A DNA stretch of 64,000 bases from Caldiserica bacterium UBA646. GTDB taxonomy: Bacteria > Caldisericota > Caldisericia > Caldisericales > Caldisericaceae. The stretch is taken from contig DBOM01000062.1 in the NCBI GenBank assembly GCA_002299965.1, positions 826 through 64,825 of the forward strand. The letters are read 5' to 3'. Below the pieces are notes generated by a model that searched no databases, had not been told where the DNA came from, and saw only the letters and a list, made by a program, of their open reading frames with translations. The position numbers and the translations under genes were made by a program. Numbering within the stretch: position 1 is the stretch's first letter; each line of letters opens with the position of its first letter. Below are positions 14,795 to 22,636 of this stretch, one piece after another.

Positions 14795-17170
14795 CTATTT
14801 TTTCATTATCATTAAGAAATCGTTTACTTCTTTTTTGTTATTAGCAATTGCCATGGCAATCTTTTCTGCAGTTATTGGCATTGTCTTTACTCTAACACCA
14901 ATCGCATCTTCAACTGCATTTGCAATGATAGGTGCTGCCGGAATCATTGTATGTTCGGCAATACCTCGTGCACCAAATGGCCCATCCGGTTGAGGTACCT
15001 CAACAATTATCGGTACAACTTCATCAGGAATATCTAAAAACGTAGGGATTTTATAATCCGTAAAATTAGGATTGAGTATTTTCCCATTTTCATCAAATCT
15101 CATGTCTTCATACAATACAGTTGCTAATCCTTGCAAAAGACCTCCAATGATTTGATGCTCAACATTCCGTGGATTGATTGCTTTTCCAGCATCAACTGCC
15201 TCAACAGCCTTAAGAATCCTTATTTTGCCAGTCTGTTTATCTACTTCAATTTTTACTGCTCCAGCACCAACGGTATAATGAACATTTGGATGACCACCCT
15301 GGCTTGTCTCAGGATCTTGCTTTGCAGATGTGAACTCTGGCATAAATGCCCCACTCCCAACTATTGCCTCACCTCTATACGTTCCATCTTCAGTCTGAAT
15401 CCCATTTATTACAAAATCCTTAAGTGGCAATTCAAAACTAGGGTGCAATTTACATTTAACCTTTTCATCTTCAAGATAAAGAGAATCTTTATCATAATGA
15501 TATGCTGCATGTATAACCTCAAATATCTTATCCCTCATTTCAAGTGCAGCCCTCTTAACAGCATTACCACTAGCCCATGTTACATGAGATGCAACAGTTT
15601 GCCAATGATAGGGATTTCTATCCGTATCAGGAAGTTCAACTCTTATCTTTTCAATTGGAACAGTAAGAATCTCTGCAGCAACTTGAGCCATAACTGTAAG
15701 ATATCCTTGCCCTAATTCCATGCCAGAAACAAGAATATTCAAACTTCCGTCTTCATTGAATTTTATAAAGGCAGAAGTTGTAACGTTTGGTGGCATTGCA
15801 GGTGCTTTCCAGAAAATAGATAAACCTTTCCCAATTGCTTTGTTTGGATCTTTTGATTCTTCTTTTTTACCCCATTCGATTTCATCAGCAACTTTATCAA
15901 TTGCTTCAAGAAGTCCATTTGGATTCATTGGTGCACCATAAGCAACAGGATCTCCCTCCTTTATTCCATTTTTTCTTCTGAACTCTGCTTGATCCATGCC
16001 TATAGCATTTGCAATTCTTGTCATATGCGACTCAACCGAAAATGACATCTCCGAATATCCAAAACCTCTGTAAGGACCTGCTGCAGGAAGATTCGTATAG
16101 ATACAGTATGAATCAATTGACACATTTGGTATTCTATAGGGACCTGTTGCTGACAAACCTGATGCGTTCACAACATTTGCACCGTACTCAGCATACGGAC
16201 CAGCATCCCAGTAGTTTGCCATTTCAAATGCAGTTATTGTTCCATCCTTCTTTACTCCGACTTTTATCTTTGTAACAACCTGTTGCCTCATATACGTATT
16301 ATAAAACTCCTGGTCTCTTCTCCACATAACCTTAACAGGGTGTCCCTTTACGGTCGTTGCCAGAGCAGCAGCGACAATCTCCATTGTTACCCCAGCTTTC
16401 CCACCAAAGCCACCACCAACAAACGGAGCTATTACTCTAATATCCTTGTGTGAAAAACCAAGAGGAGCAAGTGCATCAGCAAAAAGGTTTCTCTGTGTAT
16501 AAGGGGATTGAGTACTTGCCCAAACAGTTAATCTCCCTGAATAATCAAGCAGCCCAACTGCTATATGGGTCTCAAGGCAACAATGAGCATATCTTGGAAC
16601 TCTGTAAGTATCTTCAAGAATAAAATCTGCATCTTTAAATCCTTTCTCGGCATTTCCTTTCCTAAGTTTTAAACGATGGGTAATATTTGTGCCACCTTTT
16701 GGAAAAAACCATGGCACATGAGGGTAATTTTTAAGGTCTGGGTGAATGACAACAGCATCTTCCTTCAATGCTTCAATCGGATCAAAAACTGGTTGAAGAG
16801 GTTCGTATTCAACCTTAACTAATTTTGCAGCTTTTTGTGCAGTCCTTGGATCTCTTGCAATAACTGCTGCAACCTGCTCTCCAATAAATCTCACCCTATC
16901 CTGAGCAAATATATACCTATCCTTCATGTATAGGCCAAACTTGTAAGGAAAGTCTTTTCCCGTAACAACTTTCACAACACCTTCCATTTTCTCTGCTTCA
17001 CTTGTATCAATACTCTTTATCAGTGCATGCGGATGAGGGCTTTCAATTATTTCAGCATAAAGAAGATTTGGTCCAAACTCAATGTCATCTACATACTTTG
17101 CAGCACCAGTTACTTTTTCCCTTTCATCTAATCTTTTTACTGATTTTCCAATAAATTTGAATTCTTCCAT
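14795..17170 (-). CDS. Molybdenum hydroxylase, large (Mo-binding) subunit, xanthine dehydrogenase family
   Basis: 791 aa from the ATG at 17170, preceded by GGAGAGGAGAA; a longer start at 17200 lies inside the upstream gene. Family motifs: the N-terminal GKSVKRLDEREKVTGAAKYVDD, VGGGFGGK (Mo-pterin loop), GPYRGFGYSE (xanthine-dehydrogenase-like rather than the AYRGAGR of CO dehydrogenase), GMELGQGYLTV, and GARGIAEH near the C-terminus, where the Glu corresponds to the catalytic base. It hydroxylates a heterocycle or aldehyde with water-derived oxygen in the cytoplasm. The true substrate is unknown. The NCS2 permease and cyclase next door favour a purine- or pyrimidine-like ring. Usual length for the family. 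Confidence 0.85.
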   Translation of the reverse strand: MEEFKFIGKSVKRLDEREKVTGAAKYVDDIEFGPNLLYAEIIESPHPHALIKSIDTSEAEKMEGVVKVVTGKDFPYKFGLYMKDRYIFAQDRVRFIGEQVAAVIARDPRTAQKAAKLVKVEYEPLQPVFDPIEALKEDAVVIHPDLKNYPHVPWFFPKGGTNITHRLKLRKGNAEKGFKDADFILEDTYRVPRYAHCCLETHIAVGLLDYSGRLTVWASTQSPYTQRNLFADALAPLGFSHKDIRVIAPFVGGGFGGKAGVTMEIVAAALATTVKGHPVKVMWRRDQEFYNTYMRQQVVTKIKVGVKKDGTITAFEMANYWDAGPYAEYGANVVNASGLSATGPYRIPNVSIDSYCIYTNLPAAGPYRGFGYSEMSFSVESHMTRIANAIGMDQAEFRRKNGIKEGDPVAYGAPMNPNGLLEAIDKVADEIEWGKKEESKDPNKAIGKGLSIFWKAPAMPPNVTTSAFIKFNEDGSLNILVSGMELGQGYLTVMAQVAAEILTVPIEKIRVELPDTDRNPYHWQTVASHVTWASGNAVKRAALEMRDKIFEVIHAAYHYDKDSLYLEDEKVKCKLHPSFELPLKDFVINGIQTEDGTYRGEAIVGSGAFMPEFTSAKQDPETSQGGHPNVHYTVGAGAVKIEVDKQTGKIRILKAVEAVDAGKAINPRNVEHQIIGGLLQGLATVLYEDMRFDENGKILNPNFTDYKIPTFLDIPDEVVPIIVEVPQPDGPFGARGIAEHTMIPAAPIIANAVEDAIGVRVKTMPITAEKIAMAIANNKKEVNDFLMIMKK

Positions 17171-17183
17171 TTCTCCTCTCCTT

Positions 17184-17654
17184 TTATTTTTTATCAACAT
17201 CTTTTTTCTCTACATCAAGTACCGCCTCGATTATAGGAGTATAGCCAGTACATCTGCATAGATTCCCTGATAGGCCTTCTTTTACTTCTTCCTCTGTTGG
17301 GTTTGGATTTTTATTCAAAAGCTCTGTCGCCGACATTATCATTCCCGGGGCACAGAACCCACACTGAAATGAACTGTGATCAATAAAAGATTCTTGAAGA
17401 GAAGTAAGTTTGTTCTCTGATAATCCTTCAAGTGTTAAAATTTCTTGTCCGTCAACCTCAATTGCAAGTATTATGCAGGACCTAACGCCTTTACCATTCA
17501 ATAGAATTGTGCAAGCACCACAGTCTCCTCTTCCACATGCATATTTTATGCTATGCATTCCAAGTTTTTCCCTCAAGACATCAACAAGTAAATCATTTGG
17601 TTCTACATAAGCATTTCTTTTCTCGCCATTTAAAATAAACGAAATTTTTTTCAT
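17184..17654 (-). CDS. Molybdenum hydroxylase, [2Fe-2S] subunit
   Basis: 156 aa. Two [2Fe-2S] domains in the standard order: a plant-type cluster (CGRGDCGACTILLNG with the fourth Cys in VRSC) and the all-helical domain (QCGFCAPGM and NLCRCTGY). It passes electrons from the molybdenum centre to FAD. It sits between the FAD and Mo subunits, 9 nt after the former and 13 nt before the latter. Length and motifs are those of the coxS/xdhC-type small subunits. Confidence 0.92.
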   Translation of the reverse strand: MKKISFILNGEKRNAYVEPNDLLVDVLREKLGMHSIKYACGRGDCGACTILLNGKGVRSCIILAIEVDGQEILTLEGLSENKLTSLQESFIDHSSFQCGFCAPGMIMSATELLNKNPNPTEEEVKEGLSGNLCRCTGYTPIIEAVLDVEKKDVDKK

Positions 17655-17663
17655 CTCTTCCTC

Positions 17664-18554
17664 CTAAATTAATTTCTCTCCATAAGCTGGACCATTGCCA
17701 TCAATTCTTTCAACAGCGGCCTTAATCCCTCTTTCAAGCATAACCTTTGCAACATGTAATCTATACTCCTTTGTAGCCCTCACATCTGTAATTGGAGAGA
17801 TTTCTTCAGGTATCAATTTTTTCGCCTCTTCAATTAATGAGTCTGTAAGTGGTTTCCCATTCAAAAGTGCTTCCAGCTTTTTTGCTCTTTTTGGTATTGG
17901 TCCAACCGCACAGAATGCTAAACGATATTCATTCCCCTCTAATGCAAGTATGCCTAAACCAACCTGAGCAAGATCTTCTCCTTTGTATCTACCAAGCTTT
18001 ACATAGCTTCCTCCATGTTTTCTTTCAGGTAAAGAAAATATAATCTCGCAAACCAATTCGCTTTCTTTAAGAGCATTTTTTCTTGGCCCAAGAAACCAAT
18101 CAAGCGCCGAAATAACTCTTTCTCCTTCTTTGCCCATTACAACAATATCTGCCTCATACGTAAGAAGGGCAGGACCACTATCAAGTGATGGCACTGCCGA
18201 GCAGATGTTCCCTGCTAAAGTCGCTCTATTTCGAACCCCAACAGAAGCAATTGTTTTTACGGACTCCCAGAAGAAAGGAAATTGTTCCCTTACAATGTCT
18301 GAATCAATTAAGTCAGTAAATGTTACAAGTGCTCCAATATGAAGTTTACCTTCTATAAACTCAAGTTTTCTTAACTCTTCAACTTCTTTAATATTTATAA
18401 CTGCTTCAGGAAATTCAAGTTCATCCTTAATTCTAACAACCAGATCCGTGCCACCTGCAAGAAGACGAGCCTTGCTTTTATATTCACCAAGAAGTTTAAT
18501 AACGTCTTCAATTTTTTCTGGTCTGAAATACTCAAATTCATGTACTATTGCCAT
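17664..18554 (-). CDS. Molybdenum hydroxylase, FAD-binding subunit
   Basis: 296 aa, the usual length for CoxM/XdhB-type flavoproteins. The FAD motifs are visible: LLAGGTDLV near residue 35, and TIASVGVRNRATLAGNICSAVPSLD split across 100-125, matching the family's ...G..QIRN.ATLGGN.... loop. It moves electrons from the [2Fe-2S] subunit to NAD or another acceptor. It starts right after a strong terminator that follows the cyclase gene, with GGAGG upstream, so the hydroxylase genes may be transcribed by read-through. Confidence 0.9.
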   Translation of the reverse strand: MAIVHEFEYFRPEKIEDVIKLLGEYKSKARLLAGGTDLVVRIKDELEFPEAVINIKEVEELRKLEFIEGKLHIGALVTFTDLIDSDIVREQFPFFWESVKTIASVGVRNRATLAGNICSAVPSLDSGPALLTYEADIVVMGKEGERVISALDWFLGPRKNALKESELVCEIIFSLPERKHGGSYVKLGRYKGEDLAQVGLGILALEGNEYRLAFCAVGPIPKRAKKLEALLNGKPLTDSLIEEAKKLIPEEISPITDVRATKEYRLHVAKVMLERGIKAAVERIDGNGPAYGEKLI

Positions 18555-18565
18555 AGTTTCCTCCT

Positions 18566-18606
18566 CTAAAATAAAAAGGGAAGAGTGGAATTTCCACTCT
18601 TCCCTT
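18566..18606 (-). terminator. Strong terminator inside the operon, between cyclase and hydroxylase genes
   Basis: AAGGGAAGAGTGG and CCACTCTTCCCTT (within 18576-18606) form a long stem. On the minus strand TTTTTATTTT follows. Only 63 bp separate the genes, leaving little room for a new promoter. Confidence 0.85.
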
Positions 18607-18617
18607 CGAAATTAAAA

Positions 18618-20255
18618 TTATTTTGCTTTCCAGGCTACGAATCTACCCCACATTGACTCCGCTTCCATGACTCTTGCAAGAAAACATCCGATGTAGTATC
18701 TTCCACTTGGAAGATTTGCAATATCACTCGCAAGATTTTCTGCATGCACAATATGTTTCGGAAAGAGTTTTATATGCATAACTTGATAAAATTTCTCAAT
18801 TGGGTACATCTCATCCCAGTCTTTGCCAAACTGCTCTTTAAGTTTTCGGTTTGCTTCTTGAAATGTTTTCGGGTGCCATATTCTCATGATTGTGTTCATA
18901 GGGTGATCTGCACTAACAGCATCAACTCCTATCCATTTTATCTTCATATTAATGGCCCATTCTGCAAAATCTGGTGAAGGACCCGGATGTCGAACCATAT
19001 ACCTAAATTCATCAGAATCCGGGCTATTCCATCCATACTTGTTCCAGCCGGTTTTTATAATAAGGATATCTCCTTCGTGAATATCTACAACTTTTTTAAT
19101 CATTTCCGGGGTGTAAACACTCACATCGCTTACCATATCTGAAATATCAGCTACAACACCAGGGCCAATCCAATCTTCAAGTGGAACCTGCCCAATTGTT
19201 TTACCCGCAGGGTAAAAATGTTTCTCCCCATCCATATGTGTACCAAGATGGATACTTGCATTACATATTGAAGCATTTCTACCAAGACCAAACTGCTGCT
19301 GTCCAACTCTTTTAAAGAATTTCACAGTGAGCGGTTCATAGTTTAGCCACTGAGGTGTTCTTACACTGAATGGTACTGTAAGGTCATACTGTTCCATTGA
19401 TTCCATGATTTGAATAAACTCTTCATTATTCATGCCGTCTGGTGCTTCATATGCAGCCAATCTTGTCCATGCTGCTTCTGTTTCCATAAACGGTATAACG
19501 CCATTAAAAAACCATACTCTCTTATTTAGAACTTTTTCTATATCTCCTCCAACACTTTCTACAAAAACTAAATGAGACTTTGGAACTTTTATATGCATCA
19601 GTTTATAGTATTCTTCGGGGGGGAACATTTCATCCCATTCTTTTCCACAATCCTCTCTCAATTTTTCTTTTGCCTTTGTAAAATCTCTCTCATGCCAATA
19701 TTTTATTGGAGTATTCATTGGATGCTCAATACAACCAGCATCAGTTCCAACCCATTTTAGCTTCATCTTCATTGCCCATTCAAAGAATTCCATATTTGCC
19801 CCGGGATGACGCACCAAAAAATCAAATTCGCTTGCATCAGGTTTATCCCAGGAATACTTATTATAACCAGTATAAATAATAAGAATGTCACCTTCTTTTA
19901 CGTTTGCTCTTTCAGTAATCATTTCCGGGGTAATGATGCCATAATCACTCACCGCATCCGAAATATCAACAACAACCCCTTGTCCTGAAAGTTCTTTAAG
20001 TGGAATGTCGCTAATTGCTCTTCCTCCAGAATGGTATGCTGTTTCACCAACAAGATGAGTTCCAACAGAATTACTCCAATTCAAGATTTGGCCATTTGCT
20101 CCCTGTCCACCGCCATAAGCTCCCGTAACTCTCTTAAAGAAATGTACCTCAAAAGATTTGTCATGGGGCCAGGGTGGCGTAAAGATACTAACAGGATGTG
20201 ACAGATCATAAACCTTGGCATTTTTCATTAATTCAAGAAACTTTTCGCTTTCCAT
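18618..20255 (-). CDS. Tandem cyclase-family hydrolase (two kynurenine-formamidase-like domains)
   Basis: 545 aa, about twice the length of a normal cyclase/kynurenine formamidase-type metal hydrolase. Two homologous halves (about 10-270 and 285-545) each carry YDL..P.S, GDILII.TG(Y/W)NKY, VRHPG and H(P)MNT. The metal-binding motif HxGTHxD is complete in the second half (His336, His340, Asp342: HLGTHMD). In the first half it reads SVGTHLV (63-69), losing the first His and the Asp, so that half is probably not catalytic. Family members hydrolyse cyclic or N-acyl amides with Mn/Zn. Here it may open the ring made by the molybdenum hydroxylase. It lies 25 nt after the DUF1116 gene in the same unit. 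Confidence 0.8.
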   Translation of the reverse strand: MESEKFLELMKNAKVYDLSHPVSIFTPPWPHDKSFEVHFFKRVTGAYGGGQGANGQILNWSNSVGTHLVGETAYHSGGRAISDIPLKELSGQGVVVDISDAVSDYGIITPEMITERANVKEGDILIIYTGYNKYSWDKPDASEFDFLVRHPGANMEFFEWAMKMKLKWVGTDAGCIEHPMNTPIKYWHERDFTKAKEKLREDCGKEWDEMFPPEEYYKLMHIKVPKSHLVFVESVGGDIEKVLNKRVWFFNGVIPFMETEAAWTRLAAYEAPDGMNNEEFIQIMESMEQYDLTVPFSVRTPQWLNYEPLTVKFFKRVGQQQFGLGRNASICNASIHLGTHMDGEKHFYPAGKTIGQVPLEDWIGPGVVADISDMVSDVSVYTPEMIKKVVDIHEGDILIIKTGWNKYGWNSPDSDEFRYMVRHPGPSPDFAEWAINMKIKWIGVDAVSADHPMNTIMRIWHPKTFQEANRKLKEQFGKDWDEMYPIEKFYQVMHIKLFPKHIVHAENLASDIANLPSGRYYIGCFLARVMEAESMWGRFVAWKAK

Positions 20256-20280
20256 ACTTACCTCCCTTTAATTTTTATTA

Positions 20281-21525
20281 TTAAGATGCGTATTTCTTTG
20301 CAAATGCAACAATAGCATCCTTAAATACTTTCATTGGGGCGTCAACAAGTCCTGCACCGACTTGCCCAACTCCGGCGTCTTTGTGAGCAACACCAGTATC
20401 GAGGAACGGAACAATATTTTTATCGACAACTTTTCTGATGTCTATCCCTGTTGGTGTACCTCTGCCATCAAAATAAGGAATTTGATAAATATTGTTTTCA
20501 CCGATTGTAATTTCGTACATTTCAAGGTTTTTAGAAGTTGCAAGTTTAACATTTCCTCCTACAAATTGAATTATTGCCGGTGCTGCAGCGATTGCAAAGC
20601 CACCAAGGCCTGCAGTTTCCATTATTGAGCTATCACCTATATCTCTTCCAACATCTTCTTTTTTAAATCCAGGGAAAAGAAGAACATCCGGAATAGGAGC
20701 TTCTGTAACAAACCATTCATCACCAAGTCCAGAAACTTGAATACCCCAATCAGTTCCATTTCTTGACATAGCAGTTACCATAGTACTTCCTTCAATATTT
20801 CTTGCAGGGTCAAGAGAGGCCTTGCAACTTGCCATAATAAACGGAAGGAAAGTATGAATGTTTGCCTGCATGAAGTTAATTACATCATTTGTTTCTTTTG
20901 CATCTTCCATAGTTTCTAGAAGATAAGGCGTTATTTTTGCAAATAATAAATATGACGCAGCTCTGCTTCTATTGTGAAGCTCGTCTCCCATCGTAAGAGC
21001 TTCTGCTATTATAGGTTTAAGTTCCATTTTCCCAGCCCTTTTTATAGCCTTACTTAAAACGGGGAGCATAACATTTTCCATCCACTTCAACCTTTCAATT
21101 ACATCCGGGGAATATGCACCCATCCTCAGAACCTTTCCAATTCCTTCATTAAGAGTGTTAAAAGCCACATTGCCAAATGTTTCGTTTTTAACAACAGCAA
21201 CAGGCATTGATGCAGAAACAATCCCAGCCATTGGTCCCACAGTGCTATGATGATGGCAGGGATCGAATTCAATTTCACCGGATGCGGCAAGTGCTGCTGC
21301 TTCTTCTGGAGTTTTAGCAAGCCCTTCATACACCAAAACACCCATAACTGCCCCCTTTTGAGGGCCGCTCATCCTGTCCCAGGTCACCGGTGGACCTGCG
21401 TGAAGAATAAGATTTTTCTTCATTCCAGGGATTACATCAATTGCTTTCTCAACACCAATCCAAACCGGTCTTGCATCAAGAAGTCTCTTGAAAGCTTCTT
21501 GATTGGCTTTTTCAATGTCTACCAT
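20281..21525 (-). CDS. DUF1116 protein, AllG/YlbE-like
   Basis: 414 aa. It matches the DUF1116 family by its N-terminal pattern: A(R)P.W......A.....LHAGPPVTWDRMSGP.KGA, then EFDPCHHHSTVGPMAGI, SASMPV.VV.N, and LNEGIGKVLRMGAY. E. coli YlbE/AllG has the same order and belongs to the allantoin-degradation locus, where it is linked to carbamoyl transfer from oxamate-type products. The usual partners FdrA/AllF and AllH are not in this window. First gene of the cyclase/hydroxylase operon, with AAGGAGG before the ATG and the candidate leader RNA copy B upstream. The biochemical role here is inferred. Confidence 0.8.
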   Translation of the reverse strand: MVDIEKANQEAFKRLLDARPVWIGVEKAIDVIPGMKKNLILHAGPPVTWDRMSGPQKGAVMGVLVYEGLAKTPEEAAALAASGEIEFDPCHHHSTVGPMAGIVSASMPVAVVKNETFGNVAFNTLNEGIGKVLRMGAYSPDVIERLKWMENVMLPVLSKAIKRAGKMELKPIIAEALTMGDELHNRSRAASYLLFAKITPYLLETMEDAKETNDVINFMQANIHTFLPFIMASCKASLDPARNIEGSTMVTAMSRNGTDWGIQVSGLGDEWFVTEAPIPDVLLFPGFKKEDVGRDIGDSSIMETAGLGGFAIAAAPAIIQFVGGNVKLATSKNLEMYEITIGENNIYQIPYFDGRGTPTGIDIRKVVDKNIVPFLDTGVAHKDAGVGQVGAGLVDAPMKVFKDAIVAFAKKYAS

Positions 21526-21562
21526 GATACCTCCTTGTAAAATTTTTATTGTGTTTTAAATT

Positions 21563-21611
21563 GCCCTGGTTTAAGAGATGTTTGAGGACTCGCCTACCGC
21601 CAGAACATCCT
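21563..21611 (-). promoter_or_regulatory. Candidate pseudoknot leader RNA, copy B
   Basis: On the minus strand AGGA (21611-21608) pairs with TCCT (21588-21585), and GTTCTGG (21606-21600) pairs with CCAGGGC (21569-21563). The 11 nt between the inner strand and TCC read CGGTAGGCGAG, differing from copy A by transitions only. A 15-nt A/T-rich segment follows TCCT. The region from the last strand to the SD is also nearly identical to copy A. The A-U to G-C swap in the long stem keeps pairing. Confidence 0.6.
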
Positions 21612-21626
21612 TTTTTCTATATTTAA

Positions 21627-21655
21627 ATTCTAACAAATTTTTTATCTTCAGTCAA
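21627..21655 (-). promoter_or_regulatory. Promoter of the DUF1116/cyclase/hydroxylase operon
   Basis: TTGACT (21655-21650) and TAGAAT (21632-21627) on the minus strand with 17-nt spacing. The transcript would start about 10 nt before leader copy B. Confidence 0.7.
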
Positions 21656-21710
21656 ATTAAAATAAAAAAAAGTTAATCTATCCGATAAAATACTTTAAGA
21701 CAATGAACAA

Positions 21711-22172
21711 CTATGCTATATATTCTTCTTTAATTGGAATTTTCTTATTTTCATTTTCGAAGTAATGCTTTATTGCATCAACCCATTGCTTTGGATGCGG
21801 AAGTTCAAAAGCTGCTCTATCGATTTTGTCTCCACTACTGTTAAAATAAAATGCAAGGCATTTCATCAGGGTAGGTTCATTTTTATGAAAATCTGTAACA
21901 GCGATTGATACAAGGTCTTTTGCTGAAATAAAAAGCTCTCTTTTGTCAAACCTTCCCTTATAATATAATCCATTTTTAAGGAGAATCATTTGTCCACCTG
22001 AATCAAGAAGCCTGCCCGGCTCTGATGCCAACCCATAAAAATGCACTCCATAGCTTGCCATGACAATATCTTCCTCCTTAAACATCCCCCTTACTTTTTT
22101 CATGTCCCTCTGGAGAAACCACCTGAAAAAAACAATAGCAAAAATAAATGCCCCTGTTAAAATATAATACAT
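21711..22172 (-). CDS. Membrane-anchored protein with PH/GRAM-like domain
   Basis: 153 aa. One N-terminal transmembrane helix (about 2-18) is followed by a basic stretch and a beta-rich domain: QMILLKNGLYYKGRF, ELFISAKDLVSIAV, and a final amphipathic helix PHPKQWVDAIKHYF. This is the outline of a bacterial PH/GRAM-like domain, but I recognise no specific family. SD GGGGGAG lies about 12 nt before the ATG. It is the last gene behind the NCS2 permease and the small membrane protein at 22192-22572. Function unknown; it may modulate the transporter. Confidence 0.55.
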   Translation of the reverse strand: MYYILTGAFIFAIVFFRWFLQRDMKKVRGMFKEEDIVMASYGVHFYGLASEPGRLLDSGGQMILLKNGLYYKGRFDKRELFISAKDLVSIAVTDFHKNEPTLMKCLAFYFNSSGDKIDRAAFELPHPKQWVDAIKHYFENENKKIPIKEEYIA

Positions 22173-22191
22173 AAAAATTTCTCCCCCTGAA

Positions 22192-22572
22192 TCATTTAAC
22201 TCTTTCCAAAAGTACTATTAATCTTCTCATTGCATAGAGATGACGATACCCTTTTTTAACGTTCATCGCATTTAAAATCGCCTCTGCAATTTCCTCGTTT
22301 GTCTTTCCTCTTTTTCTCAGCTTTTGAATTTTTTTTAAATTTACCTGCACAATTTTTTCATACCCGCCTGTTTCATTTGTATGAGCATAATAGAAACTCA
22401 TCAACGATATAAACGCAGCAAGCACAACAAGTATTACAACGTCATAAGAAGGACTTTTAATAACATATCTTAATATTGAATTCGGATTTCCTGCATTGAA
22501 TATCAAGTAGAATACAATTATTGAAAGCACTACAATAATAGTAAAAAAAAATTTTTTGCCCTGACTGCTCAC
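22192..22572 (-). CDS. Small two-helix membrane protein, unknown function
   Basis: 126 aa from the GTG at 22572, which has GGAGG 5 nt upstream; a GTG at 22584 overlaps that SD. Two transmembrane helices (about 7-25 and 42-60) are followed by a cytoplasmic, basic, probably helical tail with KKIQKLRKRGKTNEEIAEAI. It lies between the NCS2 permease and the PH-like protein and is separated from the permease by a perfect hairpin. I do not recognise the family. Confidence 0.6.
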   Translation of the reverse strand: MSSQGKKFFFTIIVVLSIIVFYLIFNAGNPNSILRYVIKSPSYDVVILVVLAAFISLMSFYYAHTNETGGYEKIVQVNLKKIQKLRKRGKTNEEIAEAILNAMNVKKGYRHLYAMRRLIVLLERVK

Positions 22573-22586
22573 CTTAACCTCCACAG

Positions 22587-22615
22587 AAGCCAGGAGCGGA
22601 AAAAGCTCCTGGCTT
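22587..22615 (-). terminator. Intercistronic hairpin after the permease gene
   Basis: AAGCCAGGAGC (22587-22597) and GCTCCTGGCTT (22605-22615) form a perfect 11-bp stem with a 7-nt loop. On the minus strand no T-run follows, since the next gene's SD comes directly after. It may act as an mRNA-end stabiliser or weak attenuator rather than a full terminator. Confidence 0.6.
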
Positions 22616-22636
22616 TAATTAAAAATCATCTAAAAA

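Noticed and set aside
15131..15715. 194-residue ORF on the plus strand
   Set aside because: Antisense to the molybdenum hydroxylase large subunit, which is fully supported; no SD or family match.
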